From Pyrus communis (taxonomy: Eukaryota; Streptophyta; Magnoliopsida; Rosales; Rosaceae), in contig NC_084813.1 of NCBI RefSeq assembly GCF_963583255.1, positions 15,947,799 through 16,011,798 on the forward strand: a stretch of 64,000 nt of DNA, written 5' to 3'. Shown piece after piece: positions 61,930 to 64,000 of this stretch; the first letter of the stretch is position 1; each line of letters starts with the position of its first letter. The notes beneath the pieces were generated by a model, which did not search any database, was not told the origin of the DNA, and saw only the letters and a list, made by a program, of their open reading frames with translations. Made by a program: the position numbers and the translations under genes.

Positions 61930-62215
61930 ATATAATTGATTGTGTTGGTCTCGGTGCCATAAGGTGATGAGCTCAAGAGGAGCTGCCACATCGTGAAGAC
62001 CGTAGGAGTTTATCTCGTGTAAGGTAAGGCTGCACAAAGGTAGTAAAGCTGCTCCATAGATAGGGATCTAGGAATTGAGCTTGTTTGGTCTTTGTATGAA
62101 CCTTTGTTTACACTAGTGGATTGGACTCAGAGGAGAGTCCTGGGTTTTTTTTAACCCAGAGGTAGGTTTTTCCGGCAAAAAAATATCTTGTGTTCAAGTT
62201 ATGTTTATTGTGTCA
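61930..62215 (+). mobile_element. possible copia-type LTR remnant
   Basis: TAGTGGATTGGACTCAGAGG, a CCTGGG/CCCAGG pair and GGTAGGTTTTTCCGG resemble the end of many plant copia LTRs. Neither end nor a partner LTR could be defined, so this is only a suggestion. Confidence 0.3.
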
Positions 62216-62734
62216 CACATCCCACATACACATACATGGTACATATATTTGTTGAACATTTAAATGGTATGTGCTCATTGTCATGCTCACTTGACACATT
62301 AATAACTTGCAACGATTTACAGCCTTGCTGACTAGGATAGTTTTTTGGGAATTGAGATTGGTATTTGAATCTCAAATTTATTGACTAGCAAATCTTTCTT
62401 AGGTGACTAGCGGCCTTGACTAGTCAGTCCAGCGGATTATAATTTTTATATATAGGATATTTTAGCTGTTACCAATTTCAGAATCCCAATAAGAATTCCC
62501 AAGATTTACACAATCATATTTCTAACTAAATTAGGACTGTAACAATTTTAATCTTTTTCATCTCTTAAATTAAATTTGATAAAAATCTGATCCGATCTAA
62601 TTATTCAAATAGTTACCGAATTCATTAATATGATTATAAATAAATTCAGACATCAATCAACATTGATCTAATCTGACGCCAATAAATATACACATATGAA
62701 TTATATGTGATTGTATTATATAGAGGTATTTTTC
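62216..62734. other. AT-rich spacer
   Basis: No gene or repeat boundary was recognised. Confidence 0.35.
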
Positions 62735-63205
62735 GGTTTGCCTCTCGAACTTGTATAGAGTTGCTAATTTTCCTCTCTGAACTTTAATTTTAGCCAATTA
62801 CCACATGAACTTTTATAATTAGTCAATTTCCTCCTGTGAACTTGAGCTTTGGCAGGATACCTCCCTAAAATTTTATAAATAGCCAATTCCCCCTAATGTT
62901 AGATTTTAAAAATTTTCATCCAATTTCCATCCATCCAATTTTCCATTTTTTTAACCCTCATATAGTTGTCCTGTATTGTTTGCATGATCAAAATGGATGG
63001 AAAATTGGACAAAACTTTTTAAAATCTAGCGTCAGGAGGAGAATTGGCTATTTATAAAAGTTCAGGAGTTATAGGCTAAAATCAAAATTCGAGAAAGAAA
63101 TTGACTAATTATAAAAGTTCAGGAGATAATCGAACAAAATTAAAGTTCAGGAGAAAAACTGTCAGCTTCGTACAAATTCGGTAGGCAAATCAACAAATAT
63201 GCCTT
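62735..63205. mobile_element. foldback-type MITE, second copy of the family at 41207
   Basis: The left half has repeated TGAACTTTAATTTTAGCC and CTTTTATAATTAGTCAATTT words. The right half has the inverse (GACTAATTATAAAAGTTCAG, AAATTAAAGTTCAGGAG). The centre includes ATCCATCCAATTTTCC and its inverse. It is longer than the copy at 41207-41560. Confidence 0.75.
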
Positions 63206-63628
63206 AAATATAAGCACCAATAGAGCAAATGTACATGGTCAACGGTTTTATTAGTTGCTGATTAGTTAGGAGTTTCTTTCAGCCCACAGAGAGTTCAATC
63301 CCAAATCTCCCAACAATCTAACCCTCGTCTGCAACCAGGATCCTGCTGACAGCGGCACCGACTGTCCAGATTGAAGGCTTAACTAGATAGGTATGACGGG
63401 TTTAGTTTAATTTCCAATTTCAATTCATGTCTGTTGGTGTTATAATTTGATTTAAGATTAAGTTTAATTTTCAGTTTCAATTTCCAAAGAATTGCTGTTG
63501 GATATATACCCTGATTGGAATTCCTTAATTAAAGTATCTGAATTGATTAGTCTTTTCCTGTAGTTGTGATTTATGTCCTCAGAACCCCATTCAGCTCAGA
63601 TGGGGGAATTGAGATGCTAATTTGAGGT
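63206..63628 (+). other. upstream region of the second JIP23-like gene
   Basis: AT-rich sequence without a recognised gene or repeat border. It may contain the promoter. Confidence 0.35.
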
Positions 63629-63644
63629 GGGGGGGGGGGGGGGG

Positions 63645-63679
<35 letters not shown>
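63629..63679. repeat. poly-G run joined to a GA microsatellite
   Basis: A run of about 19 G is followed directly by about 16 GA units, which end at the start codon of the next gene. Confidence 0.9.
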
Positions 63680-63686
<7 letters not shown>

Positions 63687-64000
63687 TGGTGAGAGACGTG
63701 TTTGGCAACCCCATCACAACCGCAACTTTGGAGGGTATGCCAGAGTATAGATCTGAGTCTGGGGAAATAACAAGAATCGAAAGGGCACGCGCGGCAATGG
63801 TTATGCAAAAAGCCAGGGGAAAGGACTACGTGAAGGCACGAGCACACGCCGAGCATTTGAAGGACGAATCCGGTACAAAACTCGCCAATCTCGTCCTTAT
63901 TTACAATGCAACAGGAGACACCGTTAGATGTGTTGGTCAGAAAGATTGGATTGGCCTCGACGTAGAGTATCCACCACTGATTGGAAATGGCCAGTGGGCT
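63680..64000 (+). CDS. second 23 kDa jasmonate-induced protein-like gene, cut by the window end
   Basis: The frame opens MEMVRDVFGNPITTATLEGM and stays open to the last base (107 codons). It is similar along its whole visible length to the protein encoded at 55143-55970: ITRIERARAAM, then KARAHAEHLKDESG, LVLIYNATGDTVR, QKDWIGL and PPLIGNGQWA. A second ATG at 63686 is an alternative start. The gene lies on the opposite strand to the first copy, about 7.7 kb away. Only the first exon is in view. The GA microsatellite touches the start codon, so length change could alter the leader. Confidence 0.82.

Overview
The window is nuclear DNA of a flowering plant. It has intron-rich genes with GT-AG splice sites, plant-specific proteins, and long intergenic spaces filled with LTR retrotransposons, MITEs and microsatellites. 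A Cassandra element with 5S-like LTRs and two 23 kDa jasmonate-induced-protein-like genes remind me of woody Rosaceae (apple, pear or Prunus type). That assignment is from memory and was not tested.

Layout, left to right. (1) 1-4.5 kb: an intact peroxisomal 2-hydroxy-acid oxidase gene (+), followed by a dead tandem copy of its 3' half. (2) 5.1-12.1 kb: a 12-exon gene (-) for a glutamine-rich Spt20-like protein of the PHYTOCHROME-DEPENDENT LATE-FLOWERING (PHL) type. (3) 12.7-22.7 kb: a complete Cassandra TRIM, then a dead Ty1-copia element interrupted by two non-coding TG...CA insertions of one family in opposite orientation, each with its own target-site duplication. (4) 23.1-25.0 kb: a TIR element that carries a CIPK-type kinase fragment, and an RNase H-like remnant. 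(5) 25.4-35.8 kb: a 24-exon NUP107 gene (-), with one MITE in an intron and another about 160 bp upstream of its start. (6) 36-41.7 kb: a 1.9 kb solo LTR and several MITEs. (7) 41.8-44.0 kb: FLU (+), convergent with (8) 44.7-48.8 kb: a three-RRM UBP1-type RNA-binding protein gene (-). (9) 49-64 kb: gene-poor, with a decayed transposon-protein remnant, two JIP23-like genes (one complete on -, one cut by the window end on +), a degraded Cassandra LTR, MITEs and simple repeats.

The single-copy genes do not form an operon or pathway. They cover photorespiratory-type oxidation, phytochrome and flowering regulation, the nuclear pore, feedback control of tetrapyrrole synthesis, and RNA binding. From memory, UBP1C, FLU, NUP107 and the hydroxy-acid oxidases are also neighbours on Arabidopsis chromosome 3 (At3g14100 to At3g14150), so this looks like a conserved block with PHL and transposons placed inside it. 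All exon models were built by eye from splice sites and family knowledge. The coding lengths of the five complete multi-exon housekeeping-type genes and of the complete JIP23-like gene each divide by three, which supports the models. I found no sign of a bacterial-style defence or other unknown system. The least ordinary items are a GA-AG intron in NUP107, the doubly interrupted copia element and the kinase-fragment-carrying TIR element.
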